This document shows, piece by piece, positions 50,070 through 62,841 of a stretch of DNA of 64,000 bases. Both the position numbers and the translations under genes were made by a program. The notes under the pieces are model-generated. The model did no database searches and was not told the origin of the DNA. It saw nothing but the letters and a program-made list of their open reading frames with translations. Positions within the stretch are counted from its first letter, which is position 1. Each line of letters opens with the position of its first letter. This stretch comes from Arabidopsis thaliana (Eukaryota; Streptophyta; Magnoliopsida; Brassicales; Brassicaceae): NCBI RefSeq assembly GCF_000001735.4, contig NC_003070.9:27327971-27391970 (forward strand), read 5' to 3'.

Positions 50070-51623
50070 TCAGAGAAGATCAGCAACATTGCTTGGCAAC
50101 TCCTCAACGACCACATTGTAAAACCTCTGAATATCAGCCATCATTCTCTCATCCTCCGATGTCATGAAATTGATTGCTACTCCCTTTCTCCCAAACCTTC
50201 CACTTCTTCCAATACGATGAAGGTAATTCTCCGGTTGGGTTGGGAGGTCAAAGTTTATGACCAGAGAGACTTGCTGAACATCGATACCACGAGCAAGGAG
50301 GTCAGTGGTTATGAGGACACGGGAAGACCCAGAGCGGAATTCGCGCATGATGATGTCTCTTGTGTTCTGGTCCATGTCTCCGTGTGTAGCTGAAACAGTG
50401 TGGTCACGGCTTCTCATTTTGTCGGTTAGCCAATCAACCTTACGCCTTGTGTTCACAAAGATGACGCTTTGAGTGATGGCCAGTGTCTCGTAGAGATCGC
50501 ATAGTGTCTCGAGTTTCCACTCTTCCTTGTCTACATTGACATAAAACTGCTTGATACCTTCAAGAGTCAGCTCGTCTCGCTTGACCAGAATCCTGACTGG
50601 TTTGTTCATGAACTTCCTTGTGATCTCAAGGGCTTCGGGAGGCATTGTAGCAGAGAAAACACCAACCTGAACCTTGGAAGGAAGAAGCTGGAAGATGTCG
50701 TATATCTGACAGAGAAATCAAATTATAAGAACAAATGACTTGATTTTATCAGAGAGAAAAAGAAAATGTGAATGGGAGATTAAACAAGATTAAACCTGAT
50801 CCTTGAAACCACGAGAGAGCATTTCATCAGCTTCATCAAGAACAAACATTTTGATTGCATCAGCACGGAGGGATTGTCTGCGTAACAAGTCAAAGACACG
50901 ACCAGGGGTTCCAACAACAACATGAACACCAGACTGAAGAACACGTTGATCCTCACGAACACTTGTTCCACCAACACAAGCCTGAGCCTTGACGCCAAGG
51001 TAGTCACCAAGTGCCCTCATAACCTTTTCAATTTGCTGGGCAAGTTCTCGGGTAGGTGCCAAAACAAGAGCTTGGCATTGAACCAAACTAATATCGAGCT
51101 GCTGTAAAACACCAGAGCAAAAGGTAGCGGTCTTTCCAGTTCCAGATTGAGCTTGCTGGATCACATCAAGACCCTTGCAGAATGGAATAATTCCTCTTTG
51201 CTGAATAGCAGAAGGCTTCTCGAAACCTAATGATAAATAACAAAACCAATATGAGGTTGTTTAAGAGTAACAGTACTAAGCTTTGAAACAAACAAAAGAA
51301 AATACAAAACTAGACAGAAACAATGAAGGTATGTATAGAATGTGTTCTCAAAGGAAATACTTCACTTACCGTAAGCATAAATACCCCTGAGAAGATCTGG
51401 TTGCAATTCCATTGCATCAAAGCTGTCGCAAACTTCGTCATAGTTAGTGTAGAATGTTTCCTCTCCTTCCTCGCCGAGACTAGAAAGTATTACACAAGTC
51501 AGTTCTTGGTTGTTATAAAGGGATTCAGATATTAAGATACTAAAATTTAACTCACATGGCATTCATCTTAGTATCAAACTGACGAGGATCATATTGAGTT
51601 CCATCAGATGCCATTCCTGCCAT
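50070..51623 (-). CDS. TIF4A-3: Eukaryotic initiation factor 4A-3 (DEAD-box helicase)
   Basis: Four exons on the minus strand: 51623-51556, 51479-51370, 51226-50796, 50705-50070, giving 414 aa. All DEAD-box motifs are intact: Walker A AQSGTGKT (85-92), [16 protein letters not shown] (190-193), SAT in [11 protein letters not shown], and C-terminal RGIDVQQ and [13 protein letters not shown]. eIF4A unwinds mRNA leaders in the eIF4F complex. This is the third eIF4A-type gene of Arabidopsis (AT1G72730), distinct from the exon-junction eIF4A-III. The 5'UTR probably contains an intron: leader sequence at about 52035-52120 is separated from the ATG. A second in-frame Met lies at 51614. Confidence 0.95.
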
Positions 51624-52528
51624 GACTGGACAAGCATAACAAAAATATGAAATCGACATTAGAAAAAAAAAACAGATTACAATTTATAATCGAACTCGTT
51701 GTCTCTGAGATCACATAACAAACACGTAAAAGGTGATAAAAACATAGAAGCACCAAGAGAGATAGAAAGAGCAGAAGCAAATCAAGCATTCATCTTCGTA
51801 AAGTCAACTGCATAATCCTAAGGATTCAATTAATGTAACCAAAACATAACCAAGTCGCAGTAATAGAACATCTAAATCATCCTTGTACAAAAACCGATCC
51901 TTTACGAATCAGCATTGTATTAGGATGAAGCAAACATGAATCAAACAATATCAAAACCTATAACTTCTATAAAAGCAAGCACAATGGGGATCCAAAATAC
52001 AAATCATACAAAAAGAAGAGAGATTCAAACAAACCTTTGCTGTTATCAAATTGAAGAGCGATTGAGAGAGAAAGATTGAAAAGATAGAGACAAAGACCAA
52101 ACTCGTAGGATCTGCGCCGTGGGGTTGAAAGAAGAAGAAAAGACTGCTCCTTTATACTTCCACCCTTGTAACTACTTACGGTCTTTTTTTTTTTTTAGGT
52201 TTTACTTTGCTTATTCCAAGTAGGAAAAGGAAAACAACTTAAATATCTTCTTTCCCGATTTGCCCTCTAAACTTTTAATATATTTATTACTCCAATTAAT
52301 GGTTTTGGACCCAAAAAAAAATTAACATTAAAATTCGATGTAAAGAAATTTATATAAAATTATACGAAAGTAACTTCGCTAATGTAAAAATATGTATGTA
52401 GGTTCAGGAATTTAAAACCAAAAAAGCCACGCCTAGTAAATTAATTTAGTTTTCTTTTTATATATTATTATCAACACCATTACGGAGATAACTGAAGAGA
52501 GCTACAAGGAATGTCCCATAGATTCAAT
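51624..52528. other. TIF4A-3 5'UTR intron region and spacer
   Basis: Upstream leader and likely 5'UTR intron of TIF4A-3, then an AT-rich spacer into the TRB5 3' end. No further gene. Confidence 0.5.
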
Positions 52529-54717
52529 TCAAGCCAAGAGCATAGTCTCCCCACAGGAACCTGCAAAACAGACCATATAATACCAAAGTTAGAGACGTTT
52601 TGTTTTGTTTTGCTTAGCCAATAATGAGAAAAGAGTCTGGCTTTTTCTTACATAGTTCATGCATCTCAGTAGCTATGACCAGGAGTTTTCTATTTTCTTC
52701 TGCAATCTTTGTCATCTTCTCAAACTCTTCTGCTGCTAGTTTGGCAACGTCTATTTTATTCTCCGCCTCTACGACTTTACAGGCTGCGGTTATTGCAGCT
52801 TCCTCGATCATCTGTTGTGAATCAGCAGAGGTCTGATTGTTTGCTTGGCGCAGCTTCGTATGTGTCTCCTTTGGTTTTGGGACACCTATTTTTGTTCCTG
52901 ATGGATCGGGTATCTTATAGAAGTTCTGTATCTGTTATATGTTGGATTGAACAACACAGAAAGAAAAACCAAAGACATAGCATGAGAAGGCTTTAAAGAA
53001 CATTGTCACTGCTTCAGTTATTAATTCAGTGGATTCTAAACCATGCTTCATTGGCTCAGACAGATATGGACCAGATAGTTTTAAACACCAATTGATGAAG
53101 ATGGTTTTTTTTGGGAATTTTAAAAGAAAATGGGAACTCATTAAAAAACACAAGAAAAGTGAGATTCAAGACTTACAGATTTGAAGGTGCTAACCTTTTC
53201 AAGTTTGCTCTGAGCTGCAAGCCTCCTCAGTCTTGTACTAAGGATTCTTCTAAAATTTGGCGGTACTTCATGCCTGGGCTGCTCTTTCCACAGTAAACCA
53301 TTGTTAGCACTCAGTCGTAAGGTCCAATACAAAAGCTATTATATAGCCAAATGTGATAAAAGAATAACAGAAAGTGACCAAATTTAAGTAAAATCAAGAG
53401 TTCTAACATTTTTTCAGATATGCATAGTGGACAGCTTCACGACAAGTATTATCATACTATAAAACGTCAAAGTACAAATAATTAGTAGTATAAGACTTTA
53501 CATTTAGAACTCGGTGTTCTCATTTGAGAAGGACGAATCATCTAAGATTGCTGATAGTAGTAATAAGCCATTTGCACAAGTCAATGTAAGATAGAGTTTA
53601 CACGTGCCAATAACATAACTATCCCTCCCACATATATAGATGATGTCTCTAATAATCTGTTAAGTAGTTTACAAAGCGAGCACATATAATTTTCTGATCT
53701 GTGCATAATAAATAGCAGAGAGAAATTTGTCAAACCTCAATGAAATGATAAATGGAACTGACATCAGATCCATTACCATCGGCTAAAGCAGAGAGAGCTT
53801 CAAATATCACCCCGTCATACCTGAAAATAGGGACATATCAGAAGTTTAGCAATACATGATGAAGATTATTACTCAGAGTTGATAGACTAGCATTTATGGA
53901 ACTAGTCTCTCATCATACTTTCTGGCCTCAAGTATGAGAAATAGAGAACAAAGAAAGACAAACCTAGGAGCATTCTTTGTATTTTCATCAGGGATCAACT
54001 CAGAAGGTAAAGTACGCCGACCGGGAGGAGGTGGAATAGTAGGAATAGGCCGTGGAATAGTGACAGCATCATTTGCATCTGCAGCCGGAGTGTCGCCTTC
54101 CTCTTTGACTTTTGCTGGCCGTGCCTTATTAGTTAAACTTTGAGTACCAGGGGGAACACTCAAGTTACGCCACTTATCCTATTAAGTATTGAAACACACA
54201 AAATTTTCAAACTCTTCTTCATAAGACTACCACCAAGTAAAAGAAATCCATAGCAAAATGAAGGACAGTACTACTCTTTCCACCTCAAATCTCCAACTCA
54301 ACCAAGCTAGCTTTAGGTATTGCACACTTGAATCAATAAAAAAAAAAACTTATAATCTATCCAAGGAATCTCTAATCCTATAACCAATGATAAGAGGCAA
54401 CACTAATAAAACCTATTGCCAAAAGTTTTGATTTTTTATGGATCTTAAACTAAGCAGATACGACAGAGTACATAATGCACTCCGGGTTGGTCTCAAATTC
54501 GATGTCTAGGTTTAATATATGGTTCAACGAGAGTGATTTTAAAGAGGTGAGTGAAGAAAAGAGAAACCTTTAGGTCAATGTTGGAGCGATGGATGAGCTG
54601 ATCAGCGAATTCTGGATCCCGGAGAATATTCTTCCACTTTCCAGGACCGTGCTTTCTGATTCCGGCGAGTAACGCCTCCTCTTCCTCCGCCGTCCACTTT
54701 AGTTTCTGGTTTCCCAT
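52529..54717 (-). CDS. TRB5: Telomere repeat binding factor 5 (Myb plus H1/H5 domain)
   Basis: Six exons on the minus strand: 54717-54568, 54178-53964, 53820-53736, 53278-53177, 52931-52652, 52560-52529, giving 287 aa. The SMH layout is intact. An N-terminal Myb is at about 5-57 ([20 protein letters not shown] then SNIDLKDKWRNL). A histone H1/H5 globular domain lies at about 125-190 ([32 protein letters not shown]) and a C-terminal coiled coil at about 215-280. TRB proteins bind telomeric repeats and teloboxes and recruit PRC2 and JMJ14-type complexes. TRB5 is AT1G72740; TRB4 is the block paralogue. The exon 4 donor could be LEK|GTTAGC or TCT|GTAAGT; I used the stronger GTAAGT. Confidence 0.92.
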
Positions 54718-55606
54718 CTAACCCTTGCGTGATTTACCTCGTGCTCTCTCTCTCTCTCCAAGACAATCGGCGTGTAAACGGAGTTAGACGCAGTCTCTTC
54801 GCCGTAGCTTTCGCCGGAGGTTTCGTTTATTTTTGGCTCTGCGCAGTTGTGTGACTGCGGGAGGAGGTTTCCAGTTTGCAAAACTTTTTCGATTATTTAC
54901 TTCCGAATTTATGCTTTTTATTTTGTCTTCTATTTACGCTCTCGAAATTAAATCGAATTTTTTTTTTTGGCCTTTTGACTTAAATTAAAAACAAATAAGC
55001 TTTGTATTTGAATCCTTAATTATTTTATTTGAAGTTTAGTTCTCTAAATAAAAACTGATGACAAAAAAAATTCATAAAATTAGGTTCGTTCGTCGTAAAA
55101 ATATTTCTGACATTATAAGAGAAACACCTGAAAATTCGAGGATGTTTGGTTGTCACGATGGATTGCAATTTTGCAAAGTAATTAAGTATGACTTTGAAAA
55201 GTCCAATGTTGAAGAGGTTAATTTTGTAAAAATTAAACTTATGGGGTCACATTCGAAATATCAGCAAATACAGTGTGTGGTGGTAAGAGAAAACCAACTT
55301 GGGTTTAAATAGAGAAAATAAAATAAATGGGGTTAAGTTCGAAATAAACGTAAACGCGAGTATTAAGCGAATCTGGTACTGCGCGTATCTGGAAACAACT
55401 GGACTGAGTCTTTCCCTAAAAACCCTAAACATAGATTTTTAGTTTAGTTTGGTTTCATTTCTCATTTCGGCAACCAAACCAAACATTCAGAGAGACACAA
55501 CACAACCACATCATCACACGTTTCTCTCTCTCTCTTTCCTCTCCGTCGTCTCTCTCTCTCTAGCCACCACCAAAATCCTTAAAACCTAGACTTTTCTCTT
55601 CCATCG
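54718..55606. other. Divergent promoter region of TRB5 and TIM23-2
   Basis: About 890 bp between divergent ATGs. The TIM23-2 side has a telobox (55420-55428), then a CT-rich leader (about 55520-55565). Nothing else coding is recognised. Confidence 0.55.
55420..55428 (+). promoter_or_regulatory. Telobox in TIM23-2 upstream region
   Basis: AAACCCTAA in AAAAACCCTAAAC, about 180 bp before the TIM23-2 ATG and about 700 bp from the divergent TRB5 ATG. TRB proteins bind this motif, so feedback on the shared interval is conceivable; that is inference only. Confidence 0.5.
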
Positions 55607-56173
55607 ATGGCGGCTAATAACAGATCCGATCATGGGTCAGACGAAAACACAAGACTTTACAATCCTTACCAAAACTACGAAGTCCCAATCAACAAATCTC
55701 AGTACCTTTACAAGCTTCCTACCTCCCCTGAGTTTCTCTTCACGGAGGAGGCTTTAAGGCAACGTAGATCTTGGGGTGAGAATCTCACTTTCTACACCGG
55801 AACAGCTTACCTCGGTGGCTCCGTTGCCGGAGCTTCTGTTGGAGTCATCACTGGAGTCAAAAGCTTCGAATCTGGCGACACTACTAAGCTCAAAATCAAC
55901 AGGATCTTGAACTCTTCTGGTCAAACTGGTCGAACTTGGGGTAATCGGATTGGTATCATTGGATTGGTTTACGCAGGGATCGAGAGTGGTATTGTGGCTG
56001 CCACGGATAGAGATGATGTTTGGACCAGTGTGGTGGCTGGTCTTGGAACCGGAGCTGTTTGTAGAGCGGCGAGAGGAGTGAGATCTGCAGCTGTAGCTGG
56101 TGCTCTTGGTGGACTTGCGGCTGGAGCTGTTGTAGCTGGGAAGCAAATTGTGAAGCGGTATGTGCCCATTTGA
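55607..56173 (+). CDS. TIM23-2: Mitochondrial import translocase subunit TIM23-2
   Basis: Single exon of 188 aa. A hydrophilic N-terminus (about 1-60, with [20 protein letters not shown]) is followed by the Tim17/Tim22/Tim23 channel domain (about 62-180). This domain is rich in Gly and Ala, with four hydrophobic segments, e.g. [15 protein letters not shown] and [19 protein letters not shown]23 forms the inner-membrane import channel for presequence proteins. AT1G72750; the paralogue TIM23-1 is in the AT1G17 block. Start is the first ATG after the CT-rich leader (ATCGATGGCGGC). Confidence 0.95.
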   Translation: MAANNRSDHGSDENTRLYNPYQNYEVPINKSQYLYKLPTSPEFLFTEEALRQRRSWGENLTFYTGTAYLGGSVAGASVGVITGVKSFESGDTTKLKINRILNSSGQTGRTWGNRIGIIGLVYAGIESGIVAATDRDDVWTSVVAGLGTGAVCRAARGVRSAAVAGALGGLAAGAVVAGKQIVKRYVPI

Positions 56174-57100
56174 AGACTGCAAGAGTCTAATTGGCAGACT
56201 CTTTTTCGGGTCGTTGTTGAAATTTTTGATAGGGGAAATGGTGAGAATTTGATAGGTTTGGTATGTCTTGGAATCATAAAAATGAAAACTTTATTTGGTT
56301 TCTAGAGGTACAACAAGTCTGTATGTCAAGTCATAATGCAGTTTCACTTTGAAGAATAACCTGCAAACCTTTTTCTTATATTCATACTGATTAAATGTTT
56401 TGCCGATTGGTAATTTAATTTGTCATGAGTGTGTTTGTTCTAGTTAGTGTTTTATGTTTCTGTTTTTGATCAATGTTAACTCTTTCTTGATTCGTTGAGA
56501 AACTGATGTGTTGTATTACATTTGAAAATGAAGCTCTTCTCTCAAGTTTTTTCTTATCATTTTGTTAATTGGGATGGTGTAGTGTGTTCACATAATTGTA
56601 TACCTCTGTTTATCTCATTGAGTACTAACCTGATATTTGATGGTGTTATTTTGTTACCTATTATATCCCCCTGGTTCTATTTCTCTGGACTGTTCTCTGC
56701 TCTTAGCTATTAATTTTGTCTCCAAGATTTCACAAGCTTATGATGATGGATCAGTCACTTTTGGTTTTGTGGTTTTTGGTTCTCAAGTCTCAGGCATATT
56801 GTGTAGCAAACCTTCTCTAAACTCTTACCGTCTCTAGACCTTATCAGCTGCTCTAAATGAAGAACAAATAGTGTCCTCTAATCTTTTTATTAAAGCCTTA
56901 AACTTTCAGTTTTGCAGCTTGCTTAGAATTTTTGTTTTGTTTCAGAAGATCATGTACCTGCAAAATGACATTTCGTCTGATTTCTTCATTCGAATGAGGG
57001 TCTTTACATCAATAAACAAGTCTTCTTTAAAGTGTAGAATTTTACATGAACAAAACTAAAAGAATGTTTCATATACAAAGATAAGGGAACTCCCCACACG
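56174..57100. other. TIM23-2 3'UTR and spacer
   Basis: TIM23-2 3'UTR, then a spacer to the convergent kinase gene. T-rich short frames on the plus strand lack known motifs. No gene. Confidence 0.5.
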
Positions 57101-57286
57101 CTATGGGAGATCACCCCACTGAACTCTGGAAGGAGCACAACTCATAAAAGACCAACCGTTGCCTTTGTACTTGCTTGTATGTGATCTTGGAGGTCGACTC
57201 CTTCTAGGTATAGGATGGTTACGGGTCTTAGAAGGATCAAGATAGTCGTGGATCTCAGGTACTGCCATTTTCAGCTTCTGGTTGAT
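57101..57286 (-). other. Possible spliced terminal exon of the kinase gene
   Basis: A 61-codon open stretch with a good acceptor (GTAG|ATCAAC) is in phase with a consensus donor inside the last exon (TCTCAG|GTTAGT, at 57499). It reads INQKLKMAVPEIHDYLDPSK, then basic residues and GNGWSFMSCAPSRVQWGDLP, then TAG. Read-through of the same donor gives only 15 residues before a stop. Both are possible. Confidence 0.4.
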
Positions 57287-57450
57287 CTACGTCGAATTTC
57301 CATGTTTTTATCAATACTCAATATGATTTTCTCAATTCATCCTCTATCTACATGGCACAGAAATTATTCATGAACTGAGAAAGTTCTGCAGTAAACATTT
57401 TTCACCTACTTAATAAAACATGATTCTGCTTGATCTAAAACCCTAAATTT

Positions 57451-60331
57451 CTATTTGCAGCTAATATCCCTTAAAAAGAATGGTTCTAAGAAACTAACCT
57501 GAGAGGAAGGAATCGGGGAAAGCGGAACTGAATTGTGTTCATGTGACACATGAGATGTTCTATCCTGAATACGTTCATGATCCTCTGTTGCAAACTCTTT
57601 AAGCCTGTTCAGAGCTGGTAACAGAACTAAGGCAAGATCAGGTCTGTCCTTTTTCCTCAGTTCACAACATTGTAAAGCCAATTTAGCCAACTCCAGAGTC
57701 TCTTCTTCAGGCCATTCTGATACTGTTGGATCCAAAATTTCTCTCAGATTATTATTTTCAACCGCCATCTCTACTTTATGGCCTAACCCCATTGCTGGTT
57801 GGGCTGTTATGATTTGCAGTAGCACCACACCAAAAGAATAGAGGTCAGATTTCACTCCAAGCATTCCGGTTTGCTGATACTCAGGGTCAATGTAACAAAA
57901 TGTACCTGTTCCCGTACACGTCAAAATGGGAAACATACATCAACATTGGTTCGATGTTAAGACATCGAAAAGAGATGTTAAGACTTACCGGCTGCAGAAG
58001 TCATGTGATAGTTACTGTAGGTATCAGCCACAGCAGGAGGTACCAAGCGAGCTAGACCGACATCACTGATTTTGCAAGTGAGATGTTTATCGAGTAGAAT
58101 GTTTGCTGGCTTCAGATCACGGTGAACTAGGGGCTCAGGTTTTGCCTGGTGAAGGAAAAGAAGACCTGTGGCAATCTCAGAAGCGATTCTGAACCTTGCT
58201 CTCCATGAAAGTGGGGGTGTGTTGTTTTTGCAGAAGAGGCGATCTTCGAGTGTTCCATTTTCCATATACTCATATACAAGACAACCATACTCGGGACATG
58301 CACCGAGAAGGATTACCATATTAGGGTGCCTCATGCTACTAAGAACCTCAATCTATTGAAGAAACATATGTATGAGTCAGGAGAAGGAGAAGCAAAATAA
58401 GGAGAGCAATATAAACTAACACAGTACCTCTTGTTGGAACTGTTTCAGTCCCTCTGTGATACCCGACTTCAAGATTTTAATGGCGACAGAAGTGTAATCG
58501 AGGACAGCTTTGTAAACAGGTCCATAACCTCCTTCCCCAATCTTTAGAGCATCAGAAAAACCATAGGTTGCATCTTCAACATCTTTGATACTATAACGTC
58601 TGTAAGAAACCGTTGTGAACATCATCTGTTTGTCCAAATTGGCTTGCATCTCAAGTAATCTTCTCTTTTGGCTCTCCATTTTCGCTATGCGCTTTGCTAT
58701 TTCAGCTGCTTGGAATGCAGCAGACTGCGTTTTCTGCGTTTCCCTATCAGACAATGCTCTAGGCAGCTCTATTTTTTCATCTGACCATGGGGTTTCTTGG
58801 GACTACATAATGTAATATCTAATGATTATTATTCACAACAATTGTCATCAACATGGAAGATAACAGTATCTTACGTTTTCTTTTTGGTTTGTAGTGTCTT
58901 TGTCCTTGTTAAACTGCTTCAATTCCAGTCTCAGTCTCCTCACCTCTGCTTCAAGATTTTGATTCTGTCAAAAAGGATAGACCATATCAAATCATGTTGA
59001 CATTCTGCAAATCCAGGACCAAATTTATGTTCCTGAAAAGCTTTACCTGTTGTTCCACGTAATTTCCGACAAGTGGACTTTCCTGTGCATCAGTATGAAA
59101 ACCAAGAAGGAAATGTCAGAACACTGAGAAACTGAACATTTATAAGAAAGTGACGATATACTACTAACCGTGGAAGTTGAAGAGATCGAGCTTCCGATGG
59201 TAGTGGAACTATCAGAGACGGTGTAAGAACTCACAGTTGATACCATATCACAACTTCCATTGTCAGTCTCTGACTGAGAGATTTCACTCATAGATTGCGG
59301 TGTTGAGATGCGAGGTGAATTAGGTTGGAAAAAATTTGAATTTGGTTTGTTGGTTTGTGTAGATACAGGTGATGATATTGATGCGCTGTAAAAAATGTAA
59401 ACAAAATGAAAAGGCATACTTCACTAAATCCTGTTGAAAAGAAAACCATGGCCAATGGTTAGAAGAGAGTTGAGATTACCTGTCAGAGTCAATGGAGTTT
59501 GTTGAGTTGTACAACAAAGAAGAGAGATTTTGTTGTCTGGAAAGTTTATGACGGTGACTCGCGGATCTGCTTTTTAAAAGCTTACCTTTGGTCACAACAA
59601 AGACGGCACAAGTCTCTGGAGTCGTCTTAAGCAGAGTGGTTGGTACATCTGGACTCTGAAACTTTCTGATCACAAAGAAAAATTGAATGTTAGCATTTTG
59701 TATAACCAAAGTTGAGATGATACCAAGCATGAAACAGAGAAGAGGAGAGAGACTTAAGGAAGGAATTGCGTGCAGATGCGCCAACAACAAGATTTGCAAT
59801 GTAATAATTGTTGGTGATGTAGTTGACAATAGCATTGGAGATGTCAATATCATGAAGAATAACCTCTTTTGCTATGATCTGAAAAGTGTGTATATACAAG
59901 AATGTCATGATCATATTTGATGCATTATAAGTGTGAAATGTTGTTGCAAGGAGATTGGAAATGATCGATTAATACTAACTCCTTTTCGAGCGCAGAATCC
60001 TCTGAAAGGAAGAAAGAATTCATGTGCCTCGTCCGGATTGTCCTGATGAAAATGTCCTCCTGTGTCTCCTACTGCAAAACATACTCCTAATTAGGGTGGC
60101 TCTTTGACGTTTTGGTTTCAATGATGAAGAGAAGAGCGAGAGATGCTTACGTTGAACGTGGATAAGGACACATTGTGGAGCATCAGCAACAATATTTTCA
60201 ACGGCCCATTTCAAGGCGTGTTGGCTGTTCTTGTCCTTATCAATGGCGATCGCCGTGATACTGCCATAGTCCTCCGAGGTCCTTCTAACTCTTCTTGCAG
60301 ACATGTTAGAATCTTGCTTCCCAAGAAACAT
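57451..60331 (-). CDS. USP-domain receptor-like cytoplasmic kinase (no U-box)
   Basis: Ten coding exons: 60331-60151, 60071-59980, 59878-59754, 59665-59480, 59385-59169, 59082-59047, 58964-58875, 58802-58428, 58352-57989, 57905-57451. The reading is 706 aa from MFLGKQ; the second Met at 60304 gives 697. A universal-stress-protein domain is at about 15-160 (ITAIAIDKDKNSQHALKWAVEN). A Ser/Thr-rich linker and a coiled coil (EAEVRRLRLELKQF) follow. The kinase has IGEGGYGPVYKA, VAIK, HRDLKPANILL and a DVG in place of DFG, a variant usual in this group. Related PUB-type kinases carry a C-terminal U-box; none was seen here. AT1G72760 by position. In an alternative model the tail is spliced to an exon at 57101-57286. 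Confidence 0.87.
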
Positions 60332-61046
60332 GAATAACCTGCTTCACAAGGAAACTATAATACTCATAAATGATCTCATGTCTTCTTTGTCACAAAACAC
60401 CCACAACCAAGATCGATTGTGTTGTTTTTCTTTTGTCTGGCTTTGCAACCTCAGAGAAGAAACAATGAACAATGAAAAGAAACAGAAAATTGTATTGTGA
60501 GATGATGAAGCTTTTAGTGGTTTTACAATTTTTCTAATTTTGGAGGGTTTATTTCTCAAACAACTCAACAGTCTTGTGAAACAAACAAACAAGAATGGAA
60601 ATTTCCACAAGTCTCAACTTATCTTTAATTAGAGAGTGATTTTTGGGAAGTTGCTGGTGAGATCTAGTTTGTACTATAATGTACGCGTTTCGATTAAAAT
60701 AAAATTCGATTATACATTATCAAAATATTAAATCGATTATTTTATCTTAATCAGTAAAACAAAGTTTTTAGATAAAAATATTAGTAAAACTAGTCAAACA
60801 TATGGTTTAGTCTTTTAGGTTTATATAGACTAGAGGTTGAACCAAAAAAGAGAGTAAAATAGACTAGAGAATAGAATGTTATGTTTAAACATGATCACAC
60901 ATCTCAATTTACACACATTTACTTAATTTGAGTTTCGATAATAATGCAACAGCAATATATGTATCTACGAATTTGAAATTTATGAGTACAAAATCTAGAG
61001 GTGTAACAAAATATTTATTATTTTCGTCCCTGATCAATCAGAGTAG

Positions 61047-61056
61047 CCACGTGGGC
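61047..61056. promoter_or_regulatory. G-box/ABRE palindrome upstream of HAB1
   Basis: CACGTG at 61048-61053 within GCCACGTGGGC; the minus strand reads ACGTGGC, the ABRE core. It is about 1 kb before the likely HAB1 leader and about 720 bp before the divergent kinase ATG. HAB1 is ABA-induced, so a bZIP site is plausible. Confidence 0.45.
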
Positions 61057-61591
61057 GGGTGGTAGAAATCGAAATTATTGCGATTATTGACTTGGAAAAA
61101 AACAAACACACGTTGCATTTTTTGATTTACGTATCCAAAAAGAACAAAGAAAAAAAGGTAAACGACCAAATAATATAATTTTCTGGGGCTGTCGTCTTCC
61201 ATCTTTATTTCTTCTTGGCGATATCACCATATCTTATACGTCTCTCGAAAGATTATTACTCTTAAGACGATTCCATTAAACACTGATTGTGAGAACTTGT
61301 ACTTTAACGTTATCGAAAAGTATACATAAATATTTTTATTTTTTTAGGCTGATTCATTCTTACTGATAACAATAATTTTGTGTTATTCTTTCTTACCTAG
61401 AGAGTTCTATAGACAAGTTCGTAACTATAAAACCAATCTTTATTTCTTACTCATAGCTTTCAAAACTAAAACTTGATCAGTTTAAATAAAATATATGGGA
61501 AATTTTTGCTGAACCAATATATTACGTGTCAAGATTTCATTGATCCTATTAATACAATTTATTCATTTTACAGTTATATCAAATACAAATT

Positions 61592-61652
61592 ACAACTAAG
61601 ATACTCACTTATCTACACGTCAGATTGTACAACTAAGATACTCACTTATCTA
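61592..61652 (+). repeat. 24-bp direct repeat, period 37
   Basis: ACAACTAAGATACTCACTTA, extended by TCTA, occurs at 61592-61615 and 61629-61652 without mismatch. Flanking stretches also look similar (ACGTGTCAAGATTT near 61524, ACATGTCAAAATTT near 61677), suggesting a larger older duplication. Confidence 0.7.
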
Positions 61653-62841
61653 TATCTAATTTTCGTGGTTAATATTACATGTCAAAATTTTATGGAAATA
61701 ATTAGTGTTTTTCTACTTTATATAAATTTTTATGATATATTTTTTTTTTAAAAAAAGGAAAGAGAAAGAAATCAATTTCCATTTGTAAACATATTTTTGG
61801 TTCTGAAAATAAATAAATGGGAAAAAAAGGAATTAAATAACATCTGTTGTTGTTAGCTGATCGACAGGTGTTGCCTGAAGCGACCTTAAAAAAAGAAAAA
61901 GGACAAAAAGTTGAAGAAAAAAAGAGGACAAAGTTCACAAAATGATACAAAGACTAATACGTGTCCTTTTATTAATCCTCTTTTGTAATAAATACTCTTT
62001 TTTCCTATAAATTATATTACAAAACCAAAGAAAAAAAGGAATAAAAAAAAACAGAGAGAAAAAGCAAACCACACAATATTCTCTTCTCTCTCTCTTTGTT
62101 TCGCTGATAGAGAGAGCCTCTCTCTAAGCAATTTAGCTCGAGCGAGAAATAATCCTGAGGGAAGAAAATAAAAAGAAGAAGAAGAAGAAGAACATCTTTA
62201 CTTTTGTTCTCTCTCTCTCTTCTGTTCGATTTTAATTTTTTTGCAGATGCGAATATCTTCTAAAGATTCATCAACTGGTTAGTTCTTTCTCTCTTCTTTT
62301 TTCTTTCCTGATTTTTTTATGTTGTTTTTCTGTGTAGTTAGCTTTTCAATCGGAAGATTTTTGCTATTATGTGTCGAATCTCTCTTGTTGTTTTGAGCTT
62401 TGTGTTTAGTTTTGCTTAAGAACAAAGTTTAAATTCATCTTTCTATTTCTGGGTAAAGCTAAAGCTTCTTTTTTAATTTAGATCCAAGGAAACCCATGTT
62501 CTACTATATGATTATGGACGTTAATGGTTCGAATTTTTTAGGGCTTTCTTGTGATTGATTTCGCTGATTTTCCCTCCTTTTTCTGGTTTTTGTGTGAATT
62601 TTCTTTGACATGACCGTTTGGATAATGATTCGTGAGTTTTTGATTAGTGCTTTGTGATCTCTCAATAGGGTTGAAATCAAGATAAGGATTTGAGAAAAGA
62701 TCGACGAAGTTGTTGCGATTTTGGGATCAAGAGAGTGATATAATCGAGTGAGGAGAATTCGTCGTATAGATTCGTCAGATCTGGTTATCTCCGGTACTTA
62801 ATTCTCCTTGATTCGTCGTTTTAACTATGCTAAGTTAGTGT

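Noticed and set aside
50780-51010. Second minus-strand frame over TIF4A-3
   Set aside because: Out-of-frame shadow of exon 3, which has all DEAD-box motifs in its own frame.
55754-56182. 142-codon frame antisense to TIM23-2
   Set aside because: Shadow of a coding exon; Ser/Thr-rich composition comes from the reverse of Gly/Ala codons. No promoter or family match.
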